Positions 14,609 through 21,371 of a stretch of DNA of 21,371 bases are shown piece after piece. This stretch comes from CAYRGQ01 sp964444885 (GTDB lineage: Bacteria > Bacteroidota > Bacteroidia > Sphingobacteriales > Sphingobacteriaceae): assembly GCA_964444885.1 (NCBI GenBank), contig CAYUIZ010000047.1, positions 1 to 21,371 on the forward strand, given 5' to 3'. The notes under the pieces are model-generated. The model was not told where the DNA came from, searched no databases, and saw nothing but the letters and a program-made list of their open reading frames with translations. Within the stretch, counting starts at the first letter, position 1; every line of letters begins with the position of its first letter. The position numbers were made by a program, and so were the translations under genes.

Positions 14609-15466
14609 ATGTTGAAAATCGGAGTTAACACGTTTTTGCTGACGTCCCCCTTTACGAATGAGAGCATTGCTGTTTTAGAGCAATTCAAAGCGTGGGGCGT
14701 AGACGGTGTAGAGATTGCCTTAGAAGATACGACCCATATTGACCCCCTAGTGATCCGGAAGGCGCTGGACGATATCGAGCTGGAATGCTTGTCGATCTGT
14801 GCGGCCATGGGGCCAGGGCGCGATCTGCGCGGTACGCCCGAAGAACAGAAAAATGCACTTGACTACATCCATGGTGCCATGGAAACCATGGCCGCGCTGG
14901 GGTGTCCCGTATTGGTAGGCCCGCTTTATTCCGCTGTAGGGCGCGCCGAGGCTACCAAGCCCGATGATTACAAACGTCAATGGGACACGGTGGTCGGACA
15001 CCTGAAAGCCGTTGCGTCGCGTGCCGATTCATTGGGGGTGAAGCTCGCCCTTGAGCCGCTTAACCGGTACGAGACCGATTTTATCAATACCAGTGCGCAA
15101 GCCAAAGCGTTGATCGAGGCAGTGGACCAACCGTCGGTAGGCATGCTGCTGGATACCTACCACATGAATATCGAAGAGAAGAACCAGGCCAAGGCAATTG
15201 CCACCGCAGGCAAGCACCTGCTTCACGTCCACGCCTGTGGATGCGACCGCGGAGCGCCAGGCGGAGACCACATCGACTGGGACGGCGTTCGCAATGCCCT
15301 CCAGGAGATCGGCTATACGGGAAGCTTGGTAATCGAGTCTTTCACGCCGGATGTCAAGGTCGTTGCTAAGGCGGCTTCGATTTGGCGCGACGTAGAACCA
15401 TCCCAAGAGGCGATTGCCGTCAAGGGGCTGGCTTTCCTACGTGCTCAGTTCGCGTCGTTAGGGTAG
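14609..15466 (+). CDS. Sugar isomerase/epimerase, D-tagatose/D-allulose 3-epimerase-like
   Basis: A 285-residue cytosolic TIM-barrel (xylose-isomerase-like, AP endonuclease 2 superfamily). The four metal ligands of ketose 3-epimerases are all present: Glu149 in LALEPLNRYE, Asp182 in LLDTYHMNIEE, His208 in LLHVHACG and Glu243 in LVIESF. His185, Arg214 and Glu155 also match positions used by Pseudomonas cichorii D-tagatose 3-epimerase, all with a constant offset of three. The enzyme should move the C3 hydroxyl of a free ketose by an enediolate mechanism. Relatives acting on 3-keto-glycosides share the fold, so the natural substrate is open. It closes the MFS-ThuA arm. Weak hairpins follow the stop. 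Confidence 0.9.
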   Translation: MLKIGVNTFLLTSPFTNESIAVLEQFKAWGVDGVEIALEDTTHIDPLVIRKALDDIELECLSICAAMGPGRDLRGTPEEQKNALDYIHGAMETMAALGCPVLVGPLYSAVGRAEATKPDDYKRQWDTVVGHLKAVASRADSLGVKLALEPLNRYETDFINTSAQAKALIEAVDQPSVGMLLDTYHMNIEEKNQAKAIATAGKHLLHVHACGCDRGAPGGDHIDWDGVRNALQEIGYTGSLVIESFTPDVKVVAKAASIWRDVEPSQEAIAVKGLAFLRAQFASLG

Positions 15467-15493
15467 GTGTTGTCGGTTGGTGCCCAGTCTGTT

Positions 15494-15551
15494 GCGTTTC
15501 AAAAAGTTAAACGCGGGCTCGTGAATTTCCAAGGGAGCATGCCTTGGAAAT
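15494..15551 (+). terminator. Two hairpins after the sugar block, weak terminator
   Basis: GCGTTT/AAACGC (15494-15499, 15509-15514) is followed by a 10-bp stem ATTTCCAAGG/CCTTGGAAAT (15525-15534, 15542-15551) with loop GAGCATG. The bases after the second stem (AATTCCTTCT) are only partly T-rich, so termination may be inefficient. Confidence 0.45.
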
Positions 15552-15575
15552 AATTCCTTCTACTCACTTGTTGGT

Positions 15576-15607
15576 ATTGTGAGGTTTATCGAAAACATCT
15601 ACTATTG
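15576..15607 (+). promoter_or_regulatory. Promoter of the outer-membrane protein gene
   Basis: ATTG (15576-15579), with its TTG at 15577-15579, a 20-nt spacer and TACTATTG (15600-15607), one base from TAnnTTTG. The leader to the ATG at 15686 would be about 73 nt. Confidence 0.5.
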
Positions 15608-15685
15608 TTTCAGTTTTACGGCTATTCCCAAGCCCATAATTCCGTTTTAAGAACATTAGTGAACAACTTAAACCGAATCAATATC

Positions 15686-16486
15686 ATGAAAAAGCAGTGG
15701 TTTTTAATGGCTATGTTGTGTTTTGCCGTTTCATTTGCACAAGCACAAATCACCAAGCAAGGAAAAGGAAGTCGGGGTTATCTACGATTGGGCTTCAGCT
15801 CGTTTGGCGATGAGCTGTCGGACGACTTGTCTAATTTTTCCGTGGATAACGGCGCAGCGATGAGCGGCGATGCTTCCCTGCGGGACAATATGCTCGCTGG
15901 TCGCTATGGCGTCCAGCGCGGGTATGTGCTGGAGTTCGGGCGCCAGTATTATTTTACCAAGCGGAGCCTGCTGCCGTTGATCGACGGCCGCTTAGGCCTC
16001 GACTGGACCCAACTTTCGCTAACCTATAACGAGCTGGATTTTGCTCCGATTGTCGAACGGGACTTGGCAGACGGATATTATGCCAGCGAGGATCAATCCG
16101 CAGCAGTGTCGATTTCGACTAAGGTGGGACCCGTGTTTTCGATTCGGCCTATCGGCAAGCTCGTCGTCGATGCGCGCGTGCAGCTTGCTGCCGTGTATTA
16201 TGCCAATCTCACGAACTACGCCGCCTACAATGACACTACGGATGACGAGCGGTATTTTTCCTTCTTCCCCGACCTCGATGAGGAAGACGGTCTGGGTGCG
16301 GTTACTCAGGTTGCCAACCTGTTCTTCAAGCCCAATTTTGGAGCGACGGCGCGGTACGGTGGTCTGGGGCTGGCACTTGACTATGCACCGGGATCCGTCA
16401 AAGCCGAATACATGTCCGACGAAGGCGACGGGGAGGCGAAGTTCAAGCACAATGTCTTCCAGATCAAGCTTAGTCTCACGCTGTAG
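15686..16486 (+). CDS. Secreted outer-membrane beta-barrel-like protein
   Basis: A 266-residue exported protein of unknown specific function. The start at 15686 gives a clean signal peptide (MKKQWFLMAMLCFAVSFAQA, cleavage before QITK). The frame extends 27 codons further up, but those residues look non-coding and cross the promoter. The mature part alternates polar and hydrophobic or aromatic residues, with Gly and Tyr-rich strands (GSRGYLRLGFSS, YVLEFGRQYYF, VQLAAVYYANL, ATARYGGLGLALDYAPG), and ends in a strand-like VFQIKLSLTL. This pattern suits an 8-12-strand barrel in the outer membrane. Acidic segments (DDERYF, PDLDEEDG) are probable extracellular loops. It has its own promoter and terminator. 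Confidence 0.75.
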   Translation: MKKQWFLMAMLCFAVSFAQAQITKQGKGSRGYLRLGFSSFGDELSDDLSNFSVDNGAAMSGDASLRDNMLAGRYGVQRGYVLEFGRQYYFTKRSLLPLIDGRLGLDWTQLSLTYNELDFAPIVERDLADGYYASEDQSAAVSISTKVGPVFSIRPIGKLVVDARVQLAAVYYANLTNYAAYNDTTDDERYFSFFPDLDEEDGLGAVTQVANLFFKPNFGATARYGGLGLALDYAPGSVKAEYMSDEGDGEAKFKHNVFQIKLSLTL

Positions 16487-16502
16487 CGTATTTACCCATC
16501 GT

Positions 16503-16529
16503 AGCCGGAGCAGGATATCCGGCTTTTTT
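16503..16529 (+). terminator. Intrinsic terminator of the outer-membrane protein gene
   Basis: AGCCGGA (16503-16509) pairs with TCCGGCT (16518-16524) over an 8-nt loop, followed by T residues to 16529. It lies 16 nt after the stop codon. Confidence 0.85.
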
Positions 16530-16694
16530 ATACCACGGGCCATGGGTTTGCCCGGTAAAAGTCGCAGGCTAGCGGGGGTGTCTGGCGTTCTTAGCTGAAA
16601 AATTACAATGCGTGCGGGGATGGATTGGGTCAAAAGTGATAGCTTAGCGGCTGAATCGTTTAACCTTATCCAGGCAGGTCGGATGCTGCCTGTT

Positions 16695-16702
16695 TACATT
16701 TG
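16695..16702 (+). promoter_or_regulatory. Possible -7 box abutting the S9 peptidase start
   Basis: TACATTTG is a perfect TAnnTTTG -7 match that ends 4 nt before the ATG at 16707, so a transcript from it would be nearly leaderless. No TTG lies 19-20 nt upstream, which weakens the call. Confidence 0.25.
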
Positions 16703-16706
16703 GCTC

Positions 16707-19187
16707 ATGAATAGAATTTACGCCTTATTGCTCCTAAGTTTGGCCGCGCTGTATGCCAGCGCCCAGGAGAAGACCGATCAGGTCGAAGCTAACTATCAAC
16801 TGGCCGCCCGGTTTTCGCCGGAAAAGTTGAAGCGGATGATTTTTTCGACCTCAGTCGATCCCCAGTGGCTCAAGCATTCCGAACGGTTTTGGTACACTTA
16901 CGAAACCTCGTCGGGCAAAAAATGGTATATCGTCGATCCGGTCGCTAAGCGCAAGCAACCCTTGTTTGACAATGCCCGGATGGCTGCCATGCTAACGCGC
17001 GTGGTCCGCGATCCGTTTGATGCCCAACATATCGATATCCGCAACTTGCGTTTTTCGGAAGACGAACGCAAAATACGGTTTGAAACCAACAGTACCCGCG
17101 ACACGCTGAAGAGCGAGGAGGAACGGAAGAAAAGCACTAACAAAAGTGATTCGCTGAAGAAGAAGGTGTTCTACCTCGAGTACGACTTGCAAACCGAACA
17201 GCTGATCGAGTTAGCCGATTCGCTCAAGCCGAAGGACCCACTGTCGTGGGCATCGTTTTCGCCCGACACTACCATCGCGGTGTATGCGAAGAACTACAAT
17301 TTGTATTGGATGGACCGGGAGAACTACGAGAAGGCGGTCAAGGACGAAAAAGACAGTACGATTGTGGAGCATCAGTTCACGACCGACGGCGAACAGTATT
17401 ATGCGTGGGGTGGCAGTGAATACAGCACCACCACCGGCGACGACAAAAAGGACGAAGAAGAACGGGAGAAGCGCAAGCGCGCACCCATCACGTGGTCGCC
17501 GCACGGCAAACACTTCGTCGTCGTGCGCAAGGATAGCCGCCACCTTCAGGAACTGTGGGTCATCAATAACGTAGGGGGCACACGACCCACGCTAGAAACC
17601 TACAAATACCAGATGCCGGGCGAAAGCGACAGCACCGAACAGGAGCTGTATATCTTTGATACGGCTACCAAGGTACCCCGGCAGCTCAACGTAGCAGCTT
17701 TCAAAAACCAGACACTGACGATCTGGTCTGCGCCGCGGCCGGTCAACAGCGCGCCGGGCGAAATCCGTATCAACACCTGGCTGGGCGACGAAAACCAGTT
17801 TTTCTTCGGGCGGTCGAGCCGCGACCTGAAACGTATTGACATCGGTACACTGTCCGTTTCCGGTGACGTGAAAATCCTGGTCGAAGAGCGCGCCAACACC
17901 TACCTCGACCTACGGCGCCCGGAACTGCTCGACGGCAGCCGTGAGTTCGTGCACTGGTCGCAACGCGATGGCTGGGGGCACTATTACCGCTATGACATGG
18001 AGGGCAACTTGCTCAACCAGATTACCTCAGGCGAATACTACGCGGCGAATGTTGTCGGGCTCGACGGCCAGACCCTGTACTTCGCCGCCAACGGGCGCGA
18101 AGCGGGAGAAGACCCGTACTACCTGCATCTTTACCGCGTCAATGTGGACGGGAGCGGCCTGCAACTGCTCAACCCCGGTGATTTTGACCATCAGGCGAGC
18201 ATGAGCGAGAGCAAGCGATTCTTTGTCAACAACTATTCGCGTGTCAACACGGTGCCCGCCTCGGCACTGTATGATAATCGTGGGCAAAAAATCATGGATC
18301 TGGAAACGGCAGACTTGGCAAAACTGTTTGAGGCTGGATACCAGTTCCCCGAGCCCTTCGTCGTCAAAGCAGACGACGGCATCACCGACCTGTATGGTGT
18401 GATGTACAAGCCGTTTGACTTTGATTCCACGCGTAGCTATCCGTTGGTACAATACGTGTATCCCGGCCCGCAGACCGAGGCGGTTAACAAGTCATTCGGG
18501 CGGAGCATGGACCGGATAGACCGCTTGGCGCAGTTCGGATTCGTCGTGATGACCGTCGGAAACCGTGGCGGACACCCGGCACGCTCAAAATGGTATCACA
18601 ACTACGGCTATGGAAACCTGCGCGACTACGGCCTGGCCGACAAGAAGGCGGCTGCCGAGCAACTGGCCGACAGGCATTCTTATATCGACATTTCCCGCGT
18701 GGGCATCACGGGGCATTCGGGCGGCGGATTTATGTCGACCGCGGCCATGCTGGTATATCCAGACTTCTTTAAAGCAGCTGTATCGGGCGCGGGCAACCAC
18801 GAGAACAATATTTACAACCGCTGGTGGAGCGAGCGCCACCACGGCGTAACGGAACGCGTAACGCCGACAGGCGACACCACATTCACGTACAGCATCGAAC
18901 GCAATACGCAGCTGGCGAAAAACCTGAAAGGCCGGCTGCTGCTGGTGACTGGCGATATCGACAACAACGTGCACCCCGCCAATACCATCCGTATGGCCGA
19001 AGCCCTGATTAAGGCGAACAAGCGTTTTGATTTTGTACTGCTGCCCGGGCAGCGCCACGGTTTCGGCAACATGACCGAATACTTTTTCTGGAAGATGGGA
19101 GACTATTTTAGCCAACATCTATTGGGCGACTATAAGGACGACGTAGATATCGAAGAGATCAACCGGGAGATACCGCAACGGCGCTAG
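16707..19187 (+). CDS. Secreted S9 family peptidase (DPP IV-like architecture)
   Basis: An 826-residue serine peptidase of the prolyl oligopeptidase clan. A signal peptide (MNRIYALLLLSLAALYASAQ) supports the ATG at 16707 over an upstream ATG at 16608. The DPP IV N-terminal beta-propeller region covers about 60-540 and the alpha/beta-hydrolase domain about 545-805. The catalytic triad is Ser671 in GHSGGG, Asp752 in GDIDNNVH and His784 in GQRHGF; NRGG (619-622) and NYGYGNLRDYG (632-642) are family-typical. It departs from classical DPP IV: the nucleophile elbow is GHSGGG, not GWSYGG, and the propeller segment that normally holds the N-terminus-anchoring Glu-Glu is a lysine/glutamate-rich insert (about 240-260). 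The peptide specificity may therefore differ. It acts in the periplasm. Confidence 0.9.
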   Translation: MNRIYALLLLSLAALYASAQEKTDQVEANYQLAARFSPEKLKRMIFSTSVDPQWLKHSERFWYTYETSSGKKWYIVDPVAKRKQPLFDNARMAAMLTRVVRDPFDAQHIDIRNLRFSEDERKIRFETNSTRDTLKSEEERKKSTNKSDSLKKKVFYLEYDLQTEQLIELADSLKPKDPLSWASFSPDTTIAVYAKNYNLYWMDRENYEKAVKDEKDSTIVEHQFTTDGEQYYAWGGSEYSTTTGDDKKDEEEREKRKRAPITWSPHGKHFVVVRKDSRHLQELWVINNVGGTRPTLETYKYQMPGESDSTEQELYIFDTATKVPRQLNVAAFKNQTLTIWSAPRPVNSAPGEIRINTWLGDENQFFFGRSSRDLKRIDIGTLSVSGDVKILVEERANTYLDLRRPELLDGSREFVHWSQRDGWGHYYRYDMEGNLLNQITSGEYYAANVVGLDGQTLYFAANGREAGEDPYYLHLYRVNVDGSGLQLLNPGDFDHQASMSESKRFFVNNYSRVNTVPASALYDNRGQKIMDLETADLAKLFEAGYQFPEPFVVKADDGITDLYGVMYKPFDFDSTRSYPLVQYVYPGPQTEAVNKSFGRSMDRIDRLAQFGFVVMTVGNRGGHPARSKWYHNYGYGNLRDYGLADKKAAAEQLADRHSYIDISRVGITGHSGGGFMSTAAMLVYPDFFKAAVSGAGNHENNIYNRWWSERHHGVTERVTPTGDTTFTYSIERNTQLAKNLKGRLLLVTGDIDNNVHPANTIRMAEALIKANKRFDFVLLPGQRHGFGNMTEYFFWKMGDYFSQHLLGDYKDDVDIEEINREIPQRR

Positions 19188-19241
19188 CCCTGTCGTGGGC
19201 AGCAGCCCTAGCCGGCTTGCCAACCCATACCATACGCCACG

Positions 19242-19277
19242 AAAAAAGCCTCACGTTTCTTACACGGAGGCTTTTTT
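19242..19277. terminator. Bidirectional intrinsic terminator
   Basis: AAAAAAGCCTC (19242-19252) pairs with GAGGCTTTTTT (19267-19277) over a 14-nt loop. A and T tracts on the two sides allow it to end both the plus-strand peptidase transcript and the minus-strand transcript of the small secreted protein gene. Confidence 0.85.
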
Positions 19278-19315
19278 CATCGCTAGGCTAGGCCTAGTGT
19301 CTCGATATACGATTA

Positions 19316-19699
19316 CTATGGTGTGGTGGGCGGGCTCAGTTCCCGATCCTTGCGTTTGCCATCCGCATCCAGTTTGATTACTTTGAGGTCTTCTTCTCCT
19401 TCGCGTTCCAAGCTGATTTCATAGTAGGGCGCCTTATTTCTCGACTCTACATGATACGCCGTCGCAACCGTCCAACCTGTATATTCTTCGCCGCTCAAGG
19501 TCGTTTTCACGCCTTGTGGCAGGTTTTCTGGTTCGACTAGGGTCCGCTTTACACTATCCTGTTGTTCTTGTTGCTGGATAGCCAGGGGCTGGATTTCAGT
19601 GTTTATGGCAACATGCTCACGGGCGGTTTCCGTCTGTCCCGCGCTGGCAAATGCCCATCCGCCTAAGGCTACCGCGGCTACTAACATCATCTTTTTCAT
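19316..19699 (-). CDS. Small secreted protein, PepSY-like
   Basis: A 127-residue exported protein with a signal peptide (KKMMLVAAVALGGWAFASAG) and a mature part of about 105 residues. The segment LPQGVKTTLSGEEYTGWTV, followed by YYEISLEREGEEDLKVIKLDADGK, resembles the PepSY-like (BLIP-fold) repeat found in small secreted Bacteroidota proteins: a short helix, then strands that end in an acidic turn and xGxx. The linker after the signal (about 35-50) is Gln/Glu-rich. Function is unknown; relatives may inhibit peptidases. It is convergent with the S9 peptidase across a shared terminator, which is suggestive but not evidence of a link. The family call is by eye and moderate. Confidence 0.65.
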   Translation of the reverse strand: MKKMMLVAAVALGGWAFASAGQTETAREHVAINTEIQPLAIQQQEQQDSVKRTLVEPENLPQGVKTTLSGEEYTGWTVATAYHVESRNKAPYYEISLEREGEEDLKVIKLDADGKRKDRELSPPTTP

Positions 19700-19711
19700 T
19701 TTCTTTGTCTT

Positions 19712-19741
19712 TAAAGGTAAACGATAAAATTATTTAACCAA
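19712..19741 (-). promoter_or_regulatory. Promoter of the PepSY-like gene
   Basis: On the minus strand TACCTTTA (19719-19712) differs by one base from TAnnTTTG, and TTG (19741-19739) lies 19 nt further upstream. The -7 box ends 12 nt before the ATG, so the leader is very short. Confidence 0.45.
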
Positions 19742-19837
19742 TTACTTGGGATGTATAACGAAATAGTTGTGCCAAAATGGAAAATCGCCTTTAAAGCCGC
19801 ATAGGGGAGGCCAGGCAACCCGAGGGGAGTGGAGGGG

Positions 19838-19855
19838 TTTCCACACGTGGGGAAA
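19838..19855. promoter_or_regulatory. 18-bp palindrome with CACGTG core
   Basis: TTTCCACACGTGGGGAAA reads TTTCC-N-CACGTG-N-GGAAA and equals its reverse complement at 16 of 18 positions. It lies in the 246-bp gap between the PepSY-like gene and the DUF2200 gene, about 120 bp upstream of the PepSY-like promoter. It has the form of a dimeric transcription-factor operator; the binder is unknown. The rest of the gap shows G-rich plus-strand runs but no gene. Confidence 0.3.
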
Positions 19856-19945
19856 AACGCAACAATGTGAGCGGTATAGGTGCAGCGATCACTTGCAACC
19901 ATGTCGGGGCGGCCACGGTACGGACGTTAGCACAGTCGGCCTTAC

Positions 19946-20314
19946 CTACTGTCCGGTTCGCAAGATCTTTTCCATCTTCCGGCCTTTGGCCAGCTCATCC
20001 ACGAGTTTGTCGAGGTAGCGGACTTTGCGGGTGAGCGGGTTGTCGATTTCTTCGATGCGGTAGCCACAGATCACGCCCGAGATAAGCGACGCATTGGGGT
20101 GGAGCGTGGCGCGTTGGAAAAATGTTTCGAACGTTACGTTTTCGTCAATGAGCGCTTGCAGTTTTCGCTCGTCAAAGCCCGTTAGCCATTCGATGACCTG
20201 ATGGAGCTCCTCTTTCGTCCGGTCTTTGCGTTCCACTTTGGTAACGTAGTGCGGGTAAACCGACGCGAATGTCATGTGTGCGATGCGTTGGTGGTGTACT
20301 TCGGAATTGTCCAT
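19946..20314 (-). CDS. DUF2200 family protein
   Basis: A 122-residue cytosolic protein of the DUF2200 family. Typical stretches are RIAHMTFASVYPHYVTKVER (about 10-29), RTKEELHQVIEWLTGFDE, NVTFETFFQRA, HPNASLISGVICGYRIEEI and VRYLDKLVDELAKGRKMEKI near the C-terminus. Function is unknown; the family is often annotated as DUF2200 next to unrelated genes. It lies 67 nt downstream of the dioxygenase gene on the same strand and could be co-transcribed. No separate promoter was found. The family match is by recalled pattern and looks secure. Confidence 0.85.
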   Translation of the reverse strand: MDNSEVHHQRIAHMTFASVYPHYVTKVERKDRTKEELHQVIEWLTGFDERKLQALIDENVTFETFFQRATLHPNASLISGVICGYRIEEIDNPLTRKVRYLDKLVDELAKGRKMEKILRTGQ

Positions 20315-20381
20315 ATCTTGTACGTTTGTCGCTCGGCGCGGTGATTAACAACGAGCAGCGGACGTCGCGGCACCGACCGGC

Positions 20382-21344
20382 TTACATCTTCAGCCCGATT
20401 TCGCGGAGTCGTTCGTCCAGGTACTCGCCAGCCGTCATGTCCGTGTAGGCCTTGGGATATTCCTCGCTAATGCAGGATTCCAAGGATGTCAGGCTCACCG
20501 TACCTTTGGGATGCAGAAAGAACGGTACCGAATACCGGGATGTTTTCATCATTTCGCGCGGCGGATTTACCACGCGATGTGTCGTTGATTTCAGTTTGTT
20601 ATTGGTGAGGCGCTGCAGCATATCGCCGACATTCACGACGATGTCTTCGCCGTGGGCTTTCACCGGATACCATACGCCGTCGCGGGTGAGCACCTCCAGG
20701 CCGTCAGCACTAGCACCGATGAGCAGGGTGATCAGGTTGATGTCTTCATGGGCACCGGCGCGCACTGCATCGTCTGGCAGGCTGTCGGGATCCTCAATCG
20801 GGAAATAATGGATGGCACGGAGGATGGAGTTGCCCTCGTGCACACGGCTTTCGAAATAGTCCTCCTCCAGCCCCAGGTACACGGCGATGGCCTTCAGCAA
20901 CTGGCGCCCGGCGTGCTCCAGCCTGCGGTACACTTCCGAGGTTACCTCGTTGAAACGCGGCAGTTCGTCCACGATGATGTTGTCCGGATACGTGGTTTTA
21001 TCGTAGTCGTCGCCAGCTATGGTTTGCCCGCGTTGCCAAAATTCCTTCAGGTCCGGTGTTTTGGAGTCTTTGGCTTTTTCGCGGCCTTTGGAGGTATATC
21101 CCCGCTGCCCGGCAAGTGCCGGTATCTCGTATTTGGCTTTCACCTCGTCGGGTAAGGCAAAGAACGCTTCCACTACCTGGTACAGTTCGTCGATCAGGGC
21201 TTTGTCCATGCCGTGGTTGGCGATGGTCACGAAGCCCGTTTCGTTAAAGGCCTTGCCGATGGCTTGCGAAAACTGCTGGCGCTGCGCGGCCGACCCCTGC
21301 GTATAGTCGTGGAGATCAAGTCTGGGAATATTGACGGTCGACAT
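20382..21344 (-). CDS. 2-oxoglutarate/Fe(II) dioxygenase, isopenicillin N synthase-like
   Basis: A 320-residue non-haem iron oxygenase of the 2OG-Fe(II)/isopenicillin-N-synthase superfamily. The N-terminal DIOX_N region is clear (IPRLDLHDY, then ETGFVTIANHG, about 35-45). The iron triad is His199 and Asp201 in AHEDINLITLL and His256 in STTHRVVNP; Arg270-x-Ser272 (RYS) is the expected 2-oxoglutarate-binding pair. That pair favours a 2OG-dependent hydroxylase over an oxidase like IPNS itself. No biosynthetic partner (peptide synthetase, flavonoid or gibberellin gene) is near, so the substrate is unknown. The complete gene ends 27 bp before the window edge. Confidence 0.9.
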   Translation of the reverse strand: MSTVNIPRLDLHDYTQGSAAQRQQFSQAIGKAFNETGFVTIANHGMDKALIDELYQVVEAFFALPDEVKAKYEIPALAGQRGYTSKGREKAKDSKTPDLKEFWQRGQTIAGDDYDKTTYPDNIIVDELPRFNEVTSEVYRRLEHAGRQLLKAIAVYLGLEEDYFESRVHEGNSILRAIHYFPIEDPDSLPDDAVRAGAHEDINLITLLIGASADGLEVLTRDGVWYPVKAHGEDIVVNVGDMLQRLTNNKLKSTTHRVVNPPREMMKTSRYSVPFFLHPKGTVSLTSLESCISEEYPKAYTDMTAGEYLDERLREIGLKM

Positions 21345-21360
21345 ATCTTTTCTTTTTTGG

Positions 21361-21368
21361 TAAAGGTA
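21361..21368 (-). promoter_or_regulatory. Possible -7 box of the dioxygenase gene
   Basis: On the minus strand TACCTTTA, identical to the -7 box of the PepSY-like gene, lies about 16 nt before the dioxygenase ATG. The -33 element would be outside the window. Confidence 0.3.
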
Positions 21369-21371
21369 AGG

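Noticed and set aside
13440..15497. CTGTTGCGT repeated downstream of the MFS and epimerase genes (13440-13448, 15489-15497)
   Set aside because: A nine-base match between two gaps is within chance expectation, and the flanks differ.
19803..19852. Possible G-quadruplex from several GGGG runs
   Set aside because: Loops are long and uneven (up to about 16 nt) and no gene start is suitably placed.
20319..20326. TACGTTTG -7-like box on the plus strand
   Set aside because: It faces into minus-strand genes and no plus-strand gene follows.

Overview
The window looks like a chromosomal segment of a Bacteroidota bacterium, most likely Sphingobacteriaceae-like; I cannot name the genus from sequence alone. 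The reasons are promoters of the TTG-N19/20-TAnnTTTG type instead of sigma70 -35/-10 pairs, mostly weak Shine-Dalgarno sequences, and the gene families present: PIN-PhoH ATPase, PVC-type CxxCH protein fused to an SGNH-like domain, ThuA lipoprotein, DUF2200, secreted S9 peptidase and a PepSY-like secreted protein. GC looks moderately high, with AT-rich gaps. I saw no rRNA, tRNA, insertion sequence, prophage or CRISPR array.

Left part (1-4236): an FMN-dependent alpha-hydroxy-acid oxidase of the lactate 2-monooxygenase type faces a minus-strand housekeeping run, phoH then rbfA, a small membrane protein and aat. These serve RNA metabolism, 30S maturation and N-degron tagging. The 856-bp gap at 4237-5092 has no convincing protein gene. 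It holds three tandem DnaA-box-like sites, a well-formed Bacteroidota promoter, about 430 nt of hairpin-rich sequence and a strong intrinsic terminator. I read this as a free-standing structured non-coding RNA gene of a class I do not recognise, and it is the best candidate here for something undescribed.

Middle part (5093-8488): a two-gene unit made of a CrtI/PYROXD2-like FAD oxidoreductase and a YeiH-family membrane transporter, then a convergent type II toxin-antitoxin pair (PIN toxin, ribbon-helix-helix-type antitoxin) with its own promoter and an unusually good Shine-Dalgarno site.

Sugar block (8553-15466): a 1056-residue lipoprotein (degenerate SGNH domain, PVC-type beta-propeller, HEAT-like repeats, cytochrome c) is divergent from an MFS transporter, a ThuA lipoprotein and a D-tagatose/D-allulose 3-epimerase-like enzyme. 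Together they suggest periplasmic oxidation or modification of a sugar or polyol, import, and cytosolic processing of the (keto)sugar. The substrate is not visible in the sequence. A long near-perfect hairpin separates the MFS and ThuA genes.

Right part (15576-21371): a probable outer-membrane beta-barrel protein with its own promoter and terminator, a secreted S9 prolyl-oligopeptidase-family peptidase with atypical motifs, a bidirectional terminator, a small secreted PepSY-like protein, a DUF2200 protein, and a 2-oxoglutarate/Fe(II) dioxygenase of the isopenicillin-N-synthase fold.
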